Source: Trinickia dabaoshanensis (GTDB lineage: Bacteria > Pseudomonadota > Gammaproteobacteria > Burkholderiales > Burkholderiaceae). Taken from it: 64,000 bases of DNA. Position 1 is the stretch's first letter; each line of letters opens with the position of its first letter. The translations under genes and the position numbers were made by a program. The DNA is taken from positions 1 through 64,000 of the forward strand of contig NZ_PNYA01000019.1 of assembly GCF_002879885.1 (NCBI RefSeq), written 5' to 3'. Below the pieces are notes generated by a model. It was not told where the DNA came from. It did no database searches and saw only the letters and a program-made list of their open reading frames with translations. Below are positions 61,694 to 64,000 of the stretch, piece by piece.

Positions 61694-62076
61694 AGCTATT
61701 GCTCGATACCCATGTGCTGCTGTGGGCGGCCGCTCAGCCGGAGCGGCTCTCGAGTTCGGCACGCGCCCTCATCGAGGACGAAGAGAACACGCTGCTCTTC
61801 AGCGCGGCGAGTCTGTGGGAGGTGACGATCAAAAGCGATTTGGGGCGAGACGATTTCCGCGTCGATCCCCGGCTGCTGCGCCGCGCGCTCGTCGACAACG
61901 GCTATCTCGAACTGCCCGTCACCCACCGCCACGTGCTCGCGCTCAAAGGGCTTGAGGCATTGCACCGCGATCCGTTCGATCGCATGCTGATCGCGCAGTC
62001 GTCGTCCGAGGGCGTTCCGCTCGTCACGGCCGATCCGCTGGTCGCGCAATACGCCGGGCTGGTGAAGCAGATTTGA
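61690..62076 (+). CDS. PIN-domain toxin (VapC-like RNase)
   Basis: A 128-residue PIN endoribonuclease. The acidic metal-binding residues are Asp6 (LLLDTHVLLWA), Glu44 (SLWEVTIKS), Asp97 (RDPFDRML) and Asp115 (VTADP). It starts at GTG 61690, overlapping the antitoxin stop. The type with DTHxLLWA and a Phd/YefM partner is common in Burkholderiaceae. The cleavage target is unknown. Confidence 0.92.
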   Translation: MKLLLDTHVLLWAAAQPERLSSSARALIEDEENTLLFSAASLWEVTIKSDLGRDDFRVDPRLLRRALVDNGYLELPVTHRHVLALKGLEALHRDPFDRMLIAQSSSEGVPLVTADPLVAQYAGLVKQI

Positions 62077-62085
62077 ACGATGAGG

Positions 62086-62841
62086 TCAGAAGCGCTCGCC
62101 CAGCATGTCGTCCACGAGCGGAACGGCGGCAAGGGCCACCAATACGGTGGCAAGCGGCACGGTGGAAACGAAGCCCATGTGTTTGAATCCGATCGCGCCC
62201 GCCAGGCCGCCGCAAAAGAACGACGCTAGCAGCGACGCGAGCAGCGCCAGGCGCTGACGGTCGGCTCGAACGAAGTGCGTCCCCCGCATCGCATCGCCGG
62301 CCAGCCCGTTCCAATAGAACAGTTTGCCGAGCTCGATACCGATGTCGGTGACGAGCCCCGTCACGTGAGTCGTACGAATCTCCGCCTTCGAGATCTTCGT
62401 GATCATCGCGTTTTGCAGGCCCATCACGAAGCACAGCAGCGCAACCGTGGCCGGCACGAACAGCAAGCGATGGTCCTTGAGGTTCGAGCCGAGAAAGCCG
62501 AAGACGAGAAGCAACGCTGCCTCGAGCATCAACGGCATCGCATACAAACTGCGTCGCGAATGCCGCTTCCCCCAATTGATCATGACCGCCGACGTGGCGG
62601 CGCCGCACAAGAACGACACGAGCGAGGCCAGTCCTCCGGCCGCGAGGCCGAGTTCGCCGAGGGCCAGATAATCGGCCATCGAGGAAACGATCCCGGACAT
62701 ATGCGACGTGTATTGGCCCACAGCCAGAAAGCCGCCGGCATTGGCGGCGCCGGCGACGAATGCGAGCGAACGCCCGAGGCGCCGATTGGCTTCGTCCGTG
62801 CGCTCGGGATTGGTGAACGCGCGAAGGTAATGGATAGGCAT
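62086..62841 (-). CDS. YoaK-type (DUF1275) membrane protein
   Basis: A 251-residue inner-membrane protein of the DUF1275 family with six or so hydrophobic segments. SLAFVAGAANAGGFLAVGQYTSHMSGIVSSMADYLALG near the N-terminus and LGLQNAMITKISKAEIRTTHVTGLVTDIGIELGKL in the middle are the family marks. It may be a transporter; the substrate is unknown. It converges on the PIN toxin with a 9-base gap. Confidence 0.9.
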   Translation of the reverse strand: MPIHYLRAFTNPERTDEANRRLGRSLAFVAGAANAGGFLAVGQYTSHMSGIVSSMADYLALGELGLAAGGLASLVSFLCGAATSAVMINWGKRHSRRSLYAMPLMLEAALLLVFGFLGSNLKDHRLLFVPATVALLCFVMGLQNAMITKISKAEIRTTHVTGLVTDIGIELGKLFYWNGLAGDAMRGTHFVRADRQRLALLASLLASFFCGGLAGAIGFKHMGFVSTVPLATVLVALAAVPLVDDMLGERF

Positions 62842-62956
62842 ATCGGCTCACTCGCAGCAGGGCGCGCGCGCAACCTGTCGGTAGACCGCTTACTCCGCAA
62901 GCCGCCTTTGCGCACGCTCGTTCGATCGTACCACGACCGCCGGCCGCCCCCTTACG

Positions 62957-63802
62957 CTAGATCAAAGCCCGTGCGTGATGGGCGATGTGATCCTCGATGA
63001 AGGTTTCGATGAAGTAGTAGCCGTGGTCGTACCCTTCATGCCGACGCATCGTCAACGGTTGGCCTGCCTCGAGGCACGCGCGCTCGAAGACGTCGGGGTG
63101 CAATTGTTCGATCCGAAATTTATCGGCCAGCCCTTGATCGACCAGAATGCCTGCCGGAAAGCGCGGCTGCTGCGCACCCTTCACGAGTTCGCTCGCATCG
63201 TATTGGGTCCATGCCTTCGGGTCGTCCCCCAAATAGCCCGTGAACGCCTTCTTGCCCCAAGGGCATCGCGTAGGCGCCGCGATCGGCGCAAAGGCGGAGA
63301 CCGAGCGATAGATATCGGGGTTGCGCAGCGCCAGAACGAGCGCGCCATGCCCACCCATCGAATGGCCGAATATGCCGAGCCGCGCACCGTCGATAGGGAG
63401 TTGCGAAATCACCGTCTCGCGCAGCTCGTCCCGCACGTATGAGTACATCCGGTAGTGACGCGACCAAGGCTCGCGCGTGGCATCGACGTAAAAGCCCGCG
63501 CCGGCCCCGAAATCCCAATCGTCGGTCTCACCCGCGATATTCGCTCCGCGCGGGCTCGTATCGGGGGACACCAGCGCGATACCGTGCTTCGCGGCGAAGC
63601 GCTGGGCGCCTGCTTTGATCGGAAACGTCTCTTCCGTCGCCGTCAGCCCCGCAAGGTAAAAGAGCGCGGGAACACGGGCGTGCTGCGCATGCGGCGGCAG
63701 ATAGACCGAGAAGCGCATCGGCAGTCCGATCGTCTTCGATTCGTGGCGATAGATGCTTTGCGTGCCGCCGTGGGCGAGGTGGGTCTCGATCGATTCGAGC
63801 AT
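62957..63802 (-). CDS. fghA: S-formylglutathione hydrolase
   Basis: A 281-residue esterase-D-type hydrolase that releases formate and glutathione from S-formylglutathione in formaldehyde detoxification. The nucleophile Ser148 is in GHSMGGHGAL, and His260 in GYDHGYYFIETFIEDH; Asp227 in DQGLADKF fits the acid. GGAG precedes the ATG. The partner S-(hydroxymethyl)glutathione dehydrogenase is not in the window but may lie beyond 64000. 63803-64000 holds no gene I can recognise. Confidence 0.95.
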   Translation of the reverse strand: MLESIETHLAHGGTQSIYRHESKTIGLPMRFSVYLPPHAQHARVPALFYLAGLTATEETFPIKAGAQRFAAKHGIALVSPDTSPRGANIAGETDDWDFGAGAGFYVDATREPWSRHYRMYSYVRDELRETVISQLPIDGARLGIFGHSMGGHGALVLALRNPDIYRSVSAFAPIAAPTRCPWGKKAFTGYLGDDPKAWTQYDASELVKGAQQPRFPAGILVDQGLADKFRIEQLHPDVFERACLEAGQPLTMRRHEGYDHGYYFIETFIEDHIAHHARALI

Positions 63803-64000
63803 CGGGCGTCTCCGGTTCGATGGGTCATATCGCTTGCGCGATACACATCATAACGGCCACGTGGCGCGCTGCGCGCTCGACCAGGCAGGCACGGGCGCGA
63901 CGCCCCGTCCGGCGCCGCCGCCAGTGGCTCGGGAGGGCGTCGCCCATATCGGCCCGGAAAAGGATGGAATAGGTCGTGGCGTCTTGTGCCCCCACCGCCA

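Noticed and set aside
63803-64000. Possible riboswitch or gene at the right edge
   Set aside because: I could not find a convincing frame, hairpin set or known riboswitch core in these 198 bases.

Overview
The window is one contiguous piece of a GC-rich betaproteobacterial chromosome. Gene content and order point to the Burkholderiaceae (Burkholderia sensu lato: Paraburkholderia, Trinickia and relatives): sodB beside xseA, lpxK-Trm112-kdsB-adk, murJ back-to-back with rpsT, a DUF3579 gene back-to-back with argF, queG facing tsaE-amiC, and kynR divergent from kynBUA. That assignment is an inference from recognised gene order; no marker gene was compared. I see no rRNA, tRNA, CRISPR array, insertion sequence or prophage.

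Layout. 1-9.7 kb is accessory or regulatory: the Gly/Ser/His tail of an unknown protein, an aldo/keto reductase, a GntR/UTRA regulator, a class III CoA-transferase whose halves look permuted, divergent from a citrate synthase with an N-terminal DNA-binding domain, a DUF2917 gene divergent from a MocR regulator with clear operators, a degenerate EAL protein and an ECF41-like sigma factor. 9.9-34 kb is mostly core: a stand-alone clpP, sodB, xseA, lpxK-Trm112-kdsB-adk, an SDR, a SirB1-type protein, murJ/rpsT, argF, murB, a YajQ protein, plsY, ybaK, ogt-xerD, queG, tsaE-amiC, a pirin, a thioredoxin-TPR protein, tcdA and pdxH. 34-42 kb holds cfa, a DUF72 protein, msrA, a flavin reductase, an unknown 200-residue protein with a caspase-like His-Gly...Gly-Cys pattern, and kynR/kynBUA (tryptophan to anthranilate).

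42.4-45.9 kb is an NAD module: a nicotinamide phosphoribosyltransferase homologue and a short PRPP-synthetase homologue, divergent from an NrtR-type Nudix regulator across two matching 19-bp palindromes. The enzyme pair resembles ordinary nicotinamide salvage but also the NARP1 pair of phages (ADP-ribose plus nicotinamide to NAD). Next come a LysR/LysE-type exporter pair and a zur-znuA-znuC-znuB zinc operon in which a His-rich tail sits on the ATPase.

51-61 kb is a polyol catabolic region. A long-chain polyol dehydrogenase, xylulokinase and SorC-type regulator on the plus strand converge on a tightly overlapping minus-strand operon for a sugar/polyol ABC transporter (binding protein, two permeases, HAD phosphatase, ATPase). 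An SRPBCC gene and a decayed BrnTA toxin-antitoxin remnant lie between them. The window ends with a Phd/PIN toxin-antitoxin pair, a YoaK-type membrane protein and S-formylglutathione hydrolase.
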